Origin: Phytopseudomonas argentinensis
GTDB taxonomy: Bacteria; Pseudomonadota; Gammaproteobacteria; Pseudomonadales; Pseudomonadaceae
NCBI RefSeq assembly: GCF_900113905.1
Contig: NZ_FORC01000003.1
Span: 558,001 to 622,000 of the forward strand
Length of the DNA: 64,000 nucleotides
Reading direction: 5' to 3'
Shown piece by piece: positions 50,233 to 59,207 of the stretch; position 1 is the stretch's first letter, and each line of letters starts with the position of its first letter. The notes under the pieces are model-generated. The model worked only from the letters and a program-made list of their open reading frames with translations. It was not told the origin of the DNA and did no database searches. The position numbers were made by a program, and so were the translations under genes.

Positions 50233-53200
50233 ATGGACGTTCGCAGCCCCCTGAACCGTGCCATCGCCCGCATCCTCATCGGCGTCATGCTGTTCGATCC
50301 GGTCAAGGCGCTGGCCGCCGACCTGGCGGTCGACGCCGCAGCCGGCGGCAACACCAGCATCGGCCAGGCCGGCAATGGCGTGCCGGTGGTGAATATCGCC
50401 ACGCCCAATGGCAGTGGCCTGTCGCACAACAAGTTCACCGACTACAACGTCGGCCAGCAGGGGCTGATCCTCAACAATGGCGCCCAGGCCTTCGTGCCGA
50501 GCCAGCTGGGTGGCTATATCAACGGTAACCCCAATCTCAAGGGCGGGGCCGCGGGCGTCATCCTCAACGAAGTGACCGGCAGCAACCGAAGTCAGCTCAA
50601 GGGCTATACCGAGGTGGCCGGGCAGGGCGCCCATGTCATCGTCGCCAACCCCCATGGCATCACCTGCGATGGCTGCGGTTTCATCAACACCCCGCGCGCG
50701 ACCCTGAGCACCGGTGCACCGCAGATTCAGGATGGCCGCCTCAAGGGCTTCGACGTCGACGGCGGCGACATCGCCATCGAAGGCGCCGGCCTGAATGCCA
50801 GTAACGTCGACCAGTTCGACCTGATCACCCGCACGGCCAAGATCAACGCCGATATCCACGCCAAGCGCCTGAACGTCATTGCCGGCCGCAACGAAGTTGA
50901 CGTTGCTACCCTGCAAGCCACCGCCAAGGCCGACGACGGCAGCGAAAAGCCCCAGGTGGCCATCGACAGCTCGGCCCTGGGCGGCATGTATGCCGGGGCG
51001 ATCCGCCTGGTTGGCACTGAGGCGGGCGTGGGCGTGAAGCTGGCCGGCGACATGGCGGCCACTGCCGGTGATATCCAGATCGATGCCGGCGGCCAGCTGA
51101 CCATGAACCGCAGCGCGGCCAGCGGCAATACCACCCTGGTGGCCGATAGCGTCGACCTCAAGGGCGATACCTATGCGGGCGGCACCGCCCGTGTCGAGGC
51201 CAGGCAGGTGGACGTGCGCGAGAGCCTCGCCGCCGGTGAGCAGGTCAAGGTACAGGCCGAGCGGCTGAACAACGCCGGTGCCATCGAGGCCGGCGTGCGC
51301 GCCGACGGCAGCACCAACAGCGCCGGGCATTTGCAGTTGGACGGCGGCAGCGTGCGTAACGACGGTCAGCTCGTCAGCCATGGCAGCCTGAATACCGACC
51401 TGCAAAAACTCGACAACGCCGACGGCCAGATCGCCGCGGCAGGCAGCGCCACGCTCAAGGCCAAGGAACTCGACAACCAGAAGGGCCAGGTCGTCGCCCA
51501 GGGCAACCTGACCCTCGACACCGATACGCTAGACAACCGCCAAGGCAGCGCCCTGGCGGGCCAGGCCATGGTGGTCAACGCCCAGGCTGTGGATAACCGC
51601 GCCGGCACCCTGGCGGCCGGTGGCACCATCACCGTGAAGGCCAGCAACGCACTGAACAACGACGGCGGCCTGGTGGAGGCCGGCGCTCATCTCGATATGC
51701 AAGCCGACAGCCTGAGCAATGCCGGTGGCCGCCTGCGTGCCCTGGGCAGCGGCGGTGAAAGTCGTTTCGCCATCGGCACCGCGTTGAATAACGACAGCGG
51801 CGTGCTGGAGGTGGCCAGCGCGGCATTGACTTTCGACACCCCGGCCCTGAGCAACCGTGGCGGTGTAGTGCGTCACCTCGGCAGCGCCGGGCTGAATCTC
51901 GACATGGATCTACTCGGCCAGGCCGGTGGTGAGTTCATCACCAACAGCGCGGTGAGCCTGAGTGCCGAAGAGTGGGTCAACAACAGCCTGTTGCAGGCCG
52001 CCTCCATCACCCTGAACATCGACCGCCTCACCCAGACCGCCGGCGGCGGCCTGCTGGCGGTCAACAGCCTCAGCACCACAGGCGAAAGCTGGATCAACGA
52101 TGGCCGTATCGAAACCAACGGCAACCTCGACCTGCGCCTGAGCGGTGATTACCGTGGCAACGGCAGCCTGCTGGCGCTCGGCAACCTCGACCTGCAGGCC
52201 GGCAACATCGGCTTCGGCGCCGACGCCCAGTTACGCAGCGGTGGCTATGGCCGCCTGGCGGCACTGGGCGAGCTGGTCAGCCAGGGGCGGATGACCGCTG
52301 GCGCCTGGCTGAGCATGGCGGCGCAGAAGATCGACAACCGCGGCACCCTGGGTGCCGGCGCCGACCTGCTGTTGCAGGCCAGCACTATCCGCAACGATGG
52401 GGGGCTGATATTCAGCGGCGGCAACCTGCAGCTGCTGGCCGACCGTTTCACCAATCGTCTCGCCGCCCTCTACAGCCTGGGCCACCTGAGCATCGCCAGG
52501 GATGCCCAGGGCAGCCTTGCCAGCCTGATCGAAAACCGCTCCGGCACCTTCGACAGCGCGGGCGACATGAGCCTGCGCGCCGCGGTCATCGCCAACGTGC
52601 GCGACGAGTTGCAGACCGAGCAGGGCAAGTACGATGCCGTGTTCACCGAGCTGGCCTGTCATGGCCCTTACAACCTTCATGGTGACTGCAATCTGGGCGG
52701 CAACGGGCGCAAGGTCGGTGTCTGGCAGCTCAAGGAATACGACCGTCTGATCGTCACCGCCGACAGCGGCGCCTCGCATATCACTGCCGGCGGCTCGCTG
52801 AACGTGCTGGGCGACAGCCTGACCAACAGCAGCAGCACCATCGCCTCGGCTGGCGACCTGCAGATGCAGCTCGGCAGCCTGGACAACATCGGCCTGGAAA
52901 CCGGCGAGGTGCACACCACACGGGTGCTGGTGTCCGGCCGCAAGCCTAGCTACTACTACTATCGGGGCCTGGTATACGGCTTCAACGACAAGCATGCAGG
53001 CTCGCGCAACCTCGATACGCTGGAATCGGATCTCAACCGTGTCATCGGCGCCATGGAGCGCGAGTACCTGCCGGCCAATACCGTCGAGCGGGTCAATGTC
53101 GACGGGCAGACCTACGCGGCGGTCATCCAGAGCGGCGGCGATGTGCGCGTCGACACCCGCGACGATTTCGACAGCCGGGTCATTCGCCCCAGCTATGCCT

Positions 53201-56200
53201 ACCTCGGCGGCGGCACGCGGGTCGACACCACCACGCCCGGTAGCGATATCGCCACCGCCATCACCCTCAACCCGCAACTACCGCCGGATCTGGCTCAGCA
53301 AGCCGTCGACCCGCTGGGGCTGCCGAGTTTCAAGCTGCCCACCGGCCAGAACGGCCTGTTCAGCCTCAACACCAATCCCGATCACCCCTACCTGATCGAG
53401 ACCGATCCGCAATTCGCCGAGCTGGGCAACTTCCTCAATTCCAGCTACCTGCTCGGCCAGCTCGACTACGACCCCGATCACGCCCAGAAGCTGCTTGGCG
53501 ACGGCCTCTACGAACAACGCCTGATCCGCGATGCAGTGCTGGCCCGCACCGGCCAGCGCTTCCTGGCCGGGCTGAACAGCGACGAGGCGCAGTTCCGCTA
53601 CCTGATGGACAACGCCATCGCCAGCCAGGAGGCACTGCAGCTTTCCGTGGGCGTCGGGCTGTCTGCCGAGCAGGTGGCCGCCCTGACCCACGACATCGTG
53701 TGGATGGAAGAGCGCGAAGTGAACGGCCAGAAGGTGCTGGCACCCGTGCTCTATCTGGCCCAGGCTGAAGGCCGCCTGGCGCCCAATGGCGCCCTGGTCC
53801 AGGGCCGCGACTTGACCCTGATCAGTGGCGGTGGCCTGAGCAACGCCGGCACCCTGCGCGCCTCGGCCAACCTTGGCATCCAGGCCGAATCCATCGGCAA
53901 TAGCGGGCTTATGCAGGCCAATCAGCGCCTGCAACTGCTGGCCACCGAAAGCATCCGCAACGCCCAGGGCGGCATCATTGCCGGTCGCGACGTCAGCCTG
54001 CAGGCCGGCAGCGACATTCTCAACGAGCGCAGCGTCGCCACTCACCAGTCCGCCAACGGCAAGGCATACGAGCACCAGCGACAGATGGCCGACAGTGCCG
54101 CACGTATCGAGGCCGAAGGTGACCTGAGCATGGCTGCCGGGCGTGACCTGCTCAACGTCGGCGGCGCCCTGTCCGCCGGCGGCGATGCCAAGCTGCAGGC
54201 CGGCCAGGATCTGCTGCTCGCCAGCCAGCAAACCGAGAACAGCACCTCGCGCTATTACGATGCGCGCAACTACAACAATCGCCAGCAGATCGACCAGTAC
54301 GGCAGTGATGTAAAGGTCGGCGGTGACCTGCAAGCCGCTGCCGCGCGAGACATGGCCATCGTCGGTAGCCAGGTCGCGGCAGAGGGCGACATGGCCCTGC
54401 AGGCCGGTGGCAGCATGACCATCGCTTCCGCTGCCAATGAGTACCACTACGACGCCAAGCGCAAAGGCGGCGGCAAGAAGGTCGAGGCCGTACAGGACAG
54501 CGTCACCCAGATCGCCAGCGAGCTGAGCGCTGGCGGTGATTTCCGCGCGGTGTCCGGCCAGGACATGAACCTGAGCGCCAGTCGCATCGACGCGGGTGGT
54601 TCTGCCTACCTCTACAGCGGCGGGCAACTCAACCTGCTGGCTGCGCAGAACAGTGACTACTCGCTCCACGACAAGCAGTCCAAGGGCTCCTTTGGCGCCA
54701 AGGCCACGCGCCGTGACGAAGTCACCACCATTCGCCATATCGGCACCGAGATCACCACCGGCAGCGACCTGACCCTGGCCAGCGCTGGCGACCAGCTGTA
54801 CCAGCGCGCGCGCCTGGACAGCGGCGCCGACCTGACACTGCAAAGCGGCGGTGGCATCACCTTCGAGGCGGTGAAGGATCTGGATCAGGAGAGCCACGAG
54901 AAGAGTAGCAACAGCCTGGTATGGACCTCCGCAAAAGGCAAGGGCACCACCGACGAAACCCTGCTGCAGACGCAGATGATCGCCCAGGGCGAAATCGCCA
55001 TCAAAGCGGTGGAAGGCCTGAACATCGACATCAAGGATGTCGACCAGCAAACCGTCACCCAGACCATCAACGCCATGGTCGAAGCCGACCCGCAGCTGGC
55101 CTGGCTGAAAGCCGCCGAGCAACGCGGTGATGTTGACTGGCACCGGGTCAAGGAGATTCACGACAGCTTCAAGTACAGCCATTCGGGGTTGGGCGGCGGC
55201 GCTGCCATCGTGATCGCCATTATCGTGGCGTATTTCACGGCGGGGGCGGCGAGTGGGCTGATAGGCAGCGCCGCCGGAGCCGGGGCGGGTAGCGGGTCGG
55301 CAATGGCTGCTGCTGGTTCTTCTGCAATGGTTTCTGCGGGAACGGCTGTGGGGACTGCCAGTGCTGGTTGGGCAAATGTGGCGCTCACTGCAGTCGCAAC
55401 ATCTGCAGCTAGCGGCGCTGCTATCAGTACCGTGAACAACCGGGGCAACCTCGGCGCAGTTTTTAAGGACGTCACCTCCAGCGATGCATTGAAAGGCTAC
55501 ATGGTGGCGGGAGCGACCGCAGGTCTAACGGCGGGTCTTTATGACAGTTGGACAGGCACGGAGACAACCAACACCAGCACTAGCAGTGCGGTCGGCGCAA
55601 ATACCCCGCTGAGCAACTCCGGCACCGTAAGTGTTGCGAACTCGGGATCAAGTTTGAGCACTTGGTCGGGAGTCGGGAGGTTCGCGGCTAACCAAGCCTT
55701 GCAGAACAGCACCTCTGCCGCTCTGAGCAAGCTCGTCGGCCAAGACGGCAGCTTCAGCGATGCATTGCAGAGTACCTTGGCTAATACGTTTACGGCAGCT
55801 GGTTTCAACTGGGTTGGAGATGTTACCGCGCCTGGCGGCAAGTTAGAGATGAAAGATGGAACTCTCACGAAGGCCGGGTTACATGCCGTTATGGGTGGTC
55901 TTGCCGCTGAAGCCATGGGGGGCGATTTTAAAAACGGCGCGCTAGCAGCTGGTGTGAATGAGTTGCTTGTGGAGAAACTGGCTGGACAATATGGGAAGAT
56001 GCCGCCTGACGAGAAGCAGCGCCTGTTGGTTATGAACTCGCAGCTAATTGGCGTGATGACCGCCGGACTACAGGGTGGCGATGTAAAAGATATGCAGGTG
56101 GCCTCTGCCGTGACAGGAAGTGCTACCAATTACAATCGCGGACTACATATTCAGGAGTGGAATGCCATCGCCGAAGAGTTGAGTCATGGTGATTTCGAAG

Positions 56201-56904
56201 ATGAAAAGTTAATACGTGCGGCGTGTTATGAGGTTAAGTGCTGGGCTGAATATGTACCTGGTAGTAAAGATTACAACGAAAAATTCGTAAGTGACCTTGA
56301 AGCGTCTTATCTAGGTGGTGAATTAAGCTGGGTCAGAGCAAAGAAATATGATGGTCTGTTTGAATATTCTTGGATAGACAAAACGTCTGATTTTGGAAGC
56401 GGTCATGTGGTTCCTGTTGCCAGCAATAGCTTGCTAATAGTCGGCGGCGGTGTGGCTACAACCAGCGGTGTCGGATTGTGTACTACAGGCTTAGGCTGTA
56501 CTGTTGGTGGCGGGATGGTGGTTGTTGGGACCAGCAGCGTAACTGAGGGGGTAACGGGATTGTCCAGTTATATTAACGGACAGGGGGGGGTGGGCTTCAA
56601 TCCAGGGCGATATGCTGCAAAACAAATTTTCCCCGATTATGGTGAGTTGGTATATTCAGGATTGGATATAGCTCTAACTTTTGGCGCTGCAGCGTCAAAG
56701 GTACCTTTGGCAATGGGAGTTGCTGACGGGTTAAATCGCCCGACATCAATCTTTGGAGTTATGCAGAGGCAAATAGATAATCCTACGCTGGTTCCTAAGT
56801 TTGGTTATAAGTTACCTTCGCCAACGACAGAAGGACTTCTAATTCTGGATCTAAGTGGGAAAGGAAATGACTTCTACAACAGATGGCGGGGGACAGATGA
56901 GTAA
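50233..56904 (+). CDS. cdiA: CdiA/filamentous-haemagglutinin-type TpsA exoprotein
   Basis: 2223 aa. Signal region, then TPS secretion domain (to about residue 280) with NPHGITCDGCGFINTP (Cys145, Cys148). FHA-1 repeats follow to about 790, a Tyr-rich receptor-binding-like region (about 795-1150, CHGPYNLHGDCN, SYYYYRGL), FHA-2 repeats (about 1180-1600), and a hydrophobic Gly/Ala pretoxin segment (about 1650-1760, IVIAIIVAYFTAGAA). The C-terminal part from residue ~1690 is encoded by more AT-rich DNA. No VENN motif is seen; the pretoxin has NYNRGLHIQEWNAIAEEL near residue 1965. The last ~200 residues (GVGFNPGRYAAKQIFPDYGEL onward) would be the toxin, of no family I recognise. Confidence 0.9.
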   Translation: MDVRSPLNRAIARILIGVMLFDPVKALAADLAVDAAAGGNTSIGQAGNGVPVVNIATPNGSGLSHNKFTDYNVGQQGLILNNGAQAFVPSQLGGYINGNPNLKGGAAGVILNEVTGSNRSQLKGYTEVAGQGAHVIVANPHGITCDGCGFINTPRATLSTGAPQIQDGRLKGFDVDGGDIAIEGAGLNASNVDQFDLITRTAKINADIHAKRLNVIAGRNEVDVATLQATAKADDGSEKPQVAIDSSALGGMYAGAIRLVGTEAGVGVKLAGDMAATAGDIQIDAGGQLTMNRSAASGNTTLVADSVDLKGDTYAGGTARVEARQVDVRESLAAGEQVKVQAERLNNAGAIEAGVRADGSTNSAGHLQLDGGSVRNDGQLVSHGSLNTDLQKLDNADGQIAAAGSATLKAKELDNQKGQVVAQGNLTLDTDTLDNRQGSALAGQAMVVNAQAVDNRAGTLAAGGTITVKASNALNNDGGLVEAGAHLDMQADSLSNAGGRLRALGSGGESRFAIGTALNNDSGVLEVASAALTFDTPALSNRGGVVRHLGSAGLNLDMDLLGQAGGEFITNSAVSLSAEEWVNNSLLQAASITLNIDRLTQTAGGGLLAVNSLSTTGESWINDGRIETNGNLDLRLSGDYRGNGSLLALGNLDLQAGNIGFGADAQLRSGGYGRLAALGELVSQGRMTAGAWLSMAAQKIDNRGTLGAGADLLLQASTIRNDGGLIFSGGNLQLLADRFTNRLAALYSLGHLSIARDAQGSLASLIENRSGTFDSAGDMSLRAAVIANVRDELQTEQGKYDAVFTELACHGPYNLHGDCNLGGNGRKVGVWQLKEYDRLIVTADSGASHITAGGSLNVLGDSLTNSSSTIASAGDLQMQLGSLDNIGLETGEVHTTRVLVSGRKPSYYYYRGLVYGFNDKHAGSRNLDTLESDLNRVIGAMEREYLPANTVERVNVDGQTYAAVIQSGGDVRVDTRDDFDSRVIRPSYAYLGGGTRVDTTTPGSDIATAITLNPQLPPDLAQQAVDPLGLPSFKLPTGQNGLFSLNTNPDHPYLIETDPQFAELGNFLNSSYLLGQLDYDPDHAQKLLGDGLYEQRLIRDAVLARTGQRFLAGLNSDEAQFRYLMDNAIASQEALQLSVGVGLSAEQVAALTHDIVWMEEREVNGQKVLAPVLYLAQAEGRLAPNGALVQGRDLTLISGGGLSNAGTLRASANLGIQAESIGNSGLMQANQRLQLLATESIRNAQGGIIAGRDVSLQAGSDILNERSVATHQSANGKAYEHQRQMADSAARIEAEGDLSMAAGRDLLNVGGALSAGGDAKLQAGQDLLLASQQTENSTSRYYDARNYNNRQQIDQYGSDVKVGGDLQAAAARDMAIVGSQVAAEGDMALQAGGSMTIASAANEYHYDAKRKGGGKKVEAVQDSVTQIASELSAGGDFRAVSGQDMNLSASRIDAGGSAYLYSGGQLNLLAAQNSDYSLHDKQSKGSFGAKATRRDEVTTIRHIGTEITTGSDLTLASAGDQLYQRARLDSGADLTLQSGGGITFEAVKDLDQESHEKSSNSLVWTSAKGKGTTDETLLQTQMIAQGEIAIKAVEGLNIDIKDVDQQTVTQTINAMVEADPQLAWLKAAEQRGDVDWHRVKEIHDSFKYSHSGLGGGAAIVIAIIVAYFTAGAASGLIGSAAGAGAGSGSAMAAAGSSAMVSAGTAVGTASAGWANVALTAVATSAASGAAISTVNNRGNLGAVFKDVTSSDALKGYMVAGATAGLTAGLYDSWTGTETTNTSTSSAVGANTPLSNSGTVSVANSGSSLSTWSGVGRFAANQALQNSTSAALSKLVGQDGSFSDALQSTLANTFTAAGFNWVGDVTAPGGKLEMKDGTLTKAGLHAVMGGLAAEAMGGDFKNGALAAGVNELLVEKLAGQYGKMPPDEKQRLLVMNSQLIGVMTAGLQGGDVKDMQVASAVTGSATNYNRGLHIQEWNAIAEELSHGDFEDEKLIRAACYEVKCWAEYVPGSKDYNEKFVSDLEASYLGGELSWVRAKKYDGLFEYSWIDKTSDFGSGHVVPVASNSLLIVGGGVATTSGVGLCTTGLGCTVGGGMVVVGTSSVTEGVTGLSSYINGQGGVGFNPGRYAAKQIFPDYGELVYSGLDIALTFGAAASKVPLAMGVADGLNRPTSIFGVMQRQIDNPTLVPKFGYKLPSPTTEGLLILDLSGKGNDFYNRWRGTDE

Positions 56905-57121
56905 ATTTAATGGTTCAGATATCAGGAAGTTTATACTGGGTTGTGTATTGATTTTCGGAGCGGCTGGTTTTTGGGCATTAGTAATTGCTGGGTTAATTAA
57001 GTATATTTTCGATTTGGAAGAGATTTTTGCATTGAGGTACATAGGTGGCGGAGTGTTTTTCTTGTTTTCTATATGGGGGATGGTTAGGTATTCGAGAGAC
57101 CTGAAACATCATATAAGATGA
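56897..57121 (+). CDS. Candidate CdiI immunity protein, 74 aa, two membrane helices
   Basis: ATG overlaps the cdiA stop by 8 bases, the usual cdiA-cdiI arrangement. Ribosome site GGGGGACAG lies upstream. The protein has two hydrophobic segments (FILGCVLIFGAAGFWALVIAGLIKYIF and YIGGGVFFLFSIWGMV) joined by an acidic loop, and a basic tail (RYSRDLKHHIR). A membrane immunity protein would fit a toxin acting on the inner membrane. It is AT-rich like the cdiA 3' end. Function is inferred only from position. Confidence 0.7.
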   Translation: MSKFNGSDIRKFILGCVLIFGAAGFWALVIAGLIKYIFDLEEIFALRYIGGGVFFLFSIWGMVRYSRDLKHHIR

Positions 57122-57140
57122 TGCTGGTCTTTATAGGAGG

Positions 57141-57200
57141 AGAAAAGGGGGCAGATTTATTTTTGGCTTAGGCTGAATAAATAAAACTGTCCCCTTTTTC
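57141..57200. repeat. GGGGGCAGATTTATTT inverted repeat, copy 1
   Basis: AAAAGGGGGCAGATTTATTT, spacer TTGGCTTAGGCTGAATAAAT, then AAACTGTCCCCTTTTT. Same small element as at 58851-58917 and 62477-62525. Confidence 0.8.
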
Positions 57201-57212
57201 TTAGATGCGCAT

Positions 57213-57293
57213 ATGCCGGGAGGGTTTAGATATAATCCAGGCGGCCCCGGATCAGCACTTCCAGCATACCCTCCGAAGAAAGGTATTGAGTAA
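57213..57293 (+). pseudogene. Orphan CdiA toxin tail, module 1
   Basis: A 26-codon open end (MPGGFRYNPGGPGSALPAYP... PPKKGIE) closes with TAA that overlaps the next ATG by one base. The GFRYNPGG piece resembles the GVGFNPGR segment near the end of cdiA. This is the expected look of a displaced cdiA-CT 3' remnant in front of its immunity gene. Confidence 0.6.
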
Positions 57294-57724
57294 TGCACGC
57301 CATGCCGCTAGATCATGCAAAGCAGAACTTAATCTTCTATGTGGCTCAGGATTTGGATCAGACTATTAAGTCTGCTGTGCAGCAGCTTGTGAAAGAGCTT
57401 GCGGCGTCAAGGGTATGGAGCATTGCACCACCAAGCCTGATTGATGAGATAGACGAGAATGGCTTGGAGGTGGTAGGTGGGATGTTGGAGATTTATTCAG
57501 CTTTGCCGCCGAACATACTTCCTCTTGATGTGGACTTGAAAAATCTAGATGAAGTAGAAGAGCTGATTAGTGCTGTTAGAGGCTTGTCTGAAAAAGTAAG
57601 CCTTTCTTTTGAATTTCAATTAGATGCTACTTATGTTGGTAGTATTGAGGATGGTGTCGTTGATCGAGTCCTTCAGGAAGGCTTGCTTGTGCCGTGGAGA
57701 GATAATCTCAGTGGGAAGAGTTGA
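57293..57724 (+). CDS. Putative orphan immunity protein, module 1, 143 aa
   Basis: Soluble acidic protein beginning MHAMPLDHAKQNLIFYVAQDL, no signal peptide. The ATG shares a base with the stop of a toxin-tail remnant, and codon use is AT-rich, unlike the core genome. These are hallmarks of a CdiI gene displaced by acquisition of a new cdiA-CT/cdiI pair. I do not recognise the family. Confidence 0.65.
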   Translation: MHAMPLDHAKQNLIFYVAQDLDQTIKSAVQQLVKELAASRVWSIAPPSLIDEIDENGLEVVGGMLEIYSALPPNILPLDVDLKNLDEVEELISAVRGLSEKVSLSFEFQLDATYVGSIEDGVVDRVLQEGLLVPWRDNLSGKS

Positions 57725-57814
57725 ACCAAGGAATCGATGGGGTCAGGGTCATTGATTTAGCTGCATGCTCGAATCAATGACTCTGATTCCATCGATTTTA
57801 AAGTATTGCTTTTA

Positions 57815-57888
57815 AAGTACATAAAGTTACGCCTGCTGAGGCTGAGCAGCTAATGAGAGTAGTCGCTGAGTCAAGGTCTAGGTATTAA
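57815..57888 (+). pseudogene. Orphan toxin tail, module 2
   Basis: A short open end reading KVHKVTPAEAEQLMRVVAES and stopping with TAA two bases before the next ATG. No start codon of its own fits, so it looks like the 3' remnant of another toxin gene. The upstream border is not defined; 57725-57814 shows a small palindrome (TCATTGATT / AATCAATGA) near 57751-57782. Confidence 0.5.
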
Positions 57889-57890
57889 TA

Positions 57891-58289
57891 ATGAACTTAG
57901 AACGCGTCATTAGGGATTACATCCAGCTACAGTCTTCGCTCTTGGGTGCGTTTAAGGTTTCTTATCCAGATGCAAGTGATTACAGTTGGTTGCTAGACTT
58001 CCCTAAGGGCGGGTCGATTGTTGTAGGTAACGATGTTTGGGTTTTTAAAAAGCATGGAGCAGGTCTAAAATTTTCAAGAGAAACCTCTGAGCCATATTTA
58101 GTAGTTGATGTTCATCAGGCAGTAGATAAAGGATATCTGTTCGATGAATGGAGAGTTCTTCAGTTTTTAGAATCGTGTGGCCAGGTGGTGAGTTTAGAAA
58201 AGATTAAGTCTGAGGTTGCTCTTCTTAGCTGCAATGACGGTCCATTTATTAGGGAAGGTACTCTATTGAGCTTACGCGGCGAAAAGTAG
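57891..58289 (+). CDS. Putative orphan immunity protein, module 2, 132 aa
   Basis: Soluble, begins MNLERVIRDYIQLQSSLLG. Starts two bases after a toxin-tail stop. The middle (IVVGNDVWVFKKHGAGLKFSR) is reminiscent of DUF6896-type immunity proteins, which I offer only as a hint. AT-rich codon use. It is followed after 16 bases by another small gene, so the two may form one unit. Confidence 0.65.
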   Translation: MNLERVIRDYIQLQSSLLGAFKVSYPDASDYSWLLDFPKGGSIVVGNDVWVFKKHGAGLKFSRETSEPYLVVDVHQAVDKGYLFDEWRVLQFLESCGQVVSLEKIKSEVALLSCNDGPFIREGTLLSLRGEK

Positions 58290-58305
58290 GCTTGAGGTAT
58301 TTAAG

Positions 58306-58785
58306 ATGAAAGAGTGGTCATTTTTGTGCAAGTCAAAGGTTTGGGCCGCTGCTGAAGTACAGGAGCAACACGTTCTCGCCATGGAGGATGGGGCTTACAA
58401 AATTTCAGATAATCAGTATTTTTTAGCTGACGTTTTTTCTGATGAAGGAGAGGAAAAACTACGTTTGCTATCCCTGTACTGGGCCTGCAGTGAGTCTGCA
58501 TTCCGAAGAGCCTACTACAGGGATGTTGAAAATGATGATATGACAGTATGTCAGCCGCCGCCTGAGTTGCTTCCAGCTGGAGCGGGATCGACTTATAGTC
58601 AGATAAAAAATGCCCTCAGTTCTCTTGGGGCTGACAAACTCATGGAGTATGCCTCTTACCGTATTATGTACGATGGTGCATTTGTTCATAAGGGTTTAGA
58701 AAGCTCATCTGCTATTTGTTATTTTCGTTTGCAAGATATTGTTGATGATGAGTTGCCGTATGCAATATTGTGGAAGTTATATTAA
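58306..58785 (+). CDS. Hypothetical protein in immunity array, 159 aa
   Basis: Begins MKEWSFLCKSKVWAAAEVQ; soluble, with TGAGG upstream as ribosome site. Located 16 bases after module 2 immunity gene. Its composition and AT-rich codons match the island. It could be a further immunity gene whose toxin tail is lost. No family recognised. Confidence 0.6.
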   Translation: MKEWSFLCKSKVWAAAEVQEQHVLAMEDGAYKISDNQYFLADVFSDEGEEKLRLLSLYWACSESAFRRAYYRDVENDDMTVCQPPPELLPAGAGSTYSQIKNALSSLGADKLMEYASYRIMYDGAFVHKGLESSSAICYFRLQDIVDDELPYAILWKLY

Positions 58786-58796
58786 ATGATAATAAA

Positions 58797-58917
58797 TGGG
58801 AAAGGAGGCAGATTTATTTTTAATCAATGGGGTCACATAATCAATGGACGGGAAAAGGGGACAGATTTATTTTTGGCGCATAGCAATTGCTGAATAAATA
58901 AATCTGTCCCCTTTTCT
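58797..58917. repeat. GGGGACAGATTTATTT repeats, half copy plus copy 2
   Basis: A half copy GGAGGCAGATTTATTTTTAA at 58804-58823 is followed by a full copy at 58851-58917: AAAAGGGGACAGATTTATTT, spacer, AATAAATCTGTCCCCTTTT. It lies exactly at the left border of the next toxin fragment. Confidence 0.8.
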
Positions 58918-58919
58918 GC

Positions 58920-59207
58920 AATTACGATAAAGGAGGCTCTTCTGGGCTCATATATACAAAAGATGGCCGTCAAGGGAGCGCAAATTGGACGTTAAGCTCC
59001 GAGCGACTCGAAAATGCTGTTGGCCAAGATAGAGCAGCAGACATAGTAGACGCCATTCAGATGGGGCGTACGGAGACCTGGGTAGTCACAACCACGCGTA
59101 ACGGATCCACCGAGATTCAGGTTCTTGATTCGCTTGGACGAGTGAAGCCAGTTGATACATCTAGTATATTGCGTGCTAAAGACAATATTGCTGGAGCGAA
59201 GCCATGA
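58920..59207 (+). pseudogene. Orphan CdiA-type toxin C-terminal fragment, module 3
   Basis: A 95-codon open frame without start codon, NYDKGGSSGLIYTKDGRQGS onward, ending DNIAGAKP with a TGA that overlaps the next ATG (ATGA). The left edge coincides with a repeat copy. The sequence looks like a folded toxin domain end (ANWTLSSERLENAVGQDRAA, ETWVVTTTRNGSTEIQVLD), but I cannot name the family. Confidence 0.7.

Noticed and set aside
53278..55182. About 630-codon minus-strand frame inside cdiA
   Set aside because: Stops exist where cdiA composition changes, low-complexity Val/Ala/Gln-rich translation, no ribosome site; cdiA itself is well supported.
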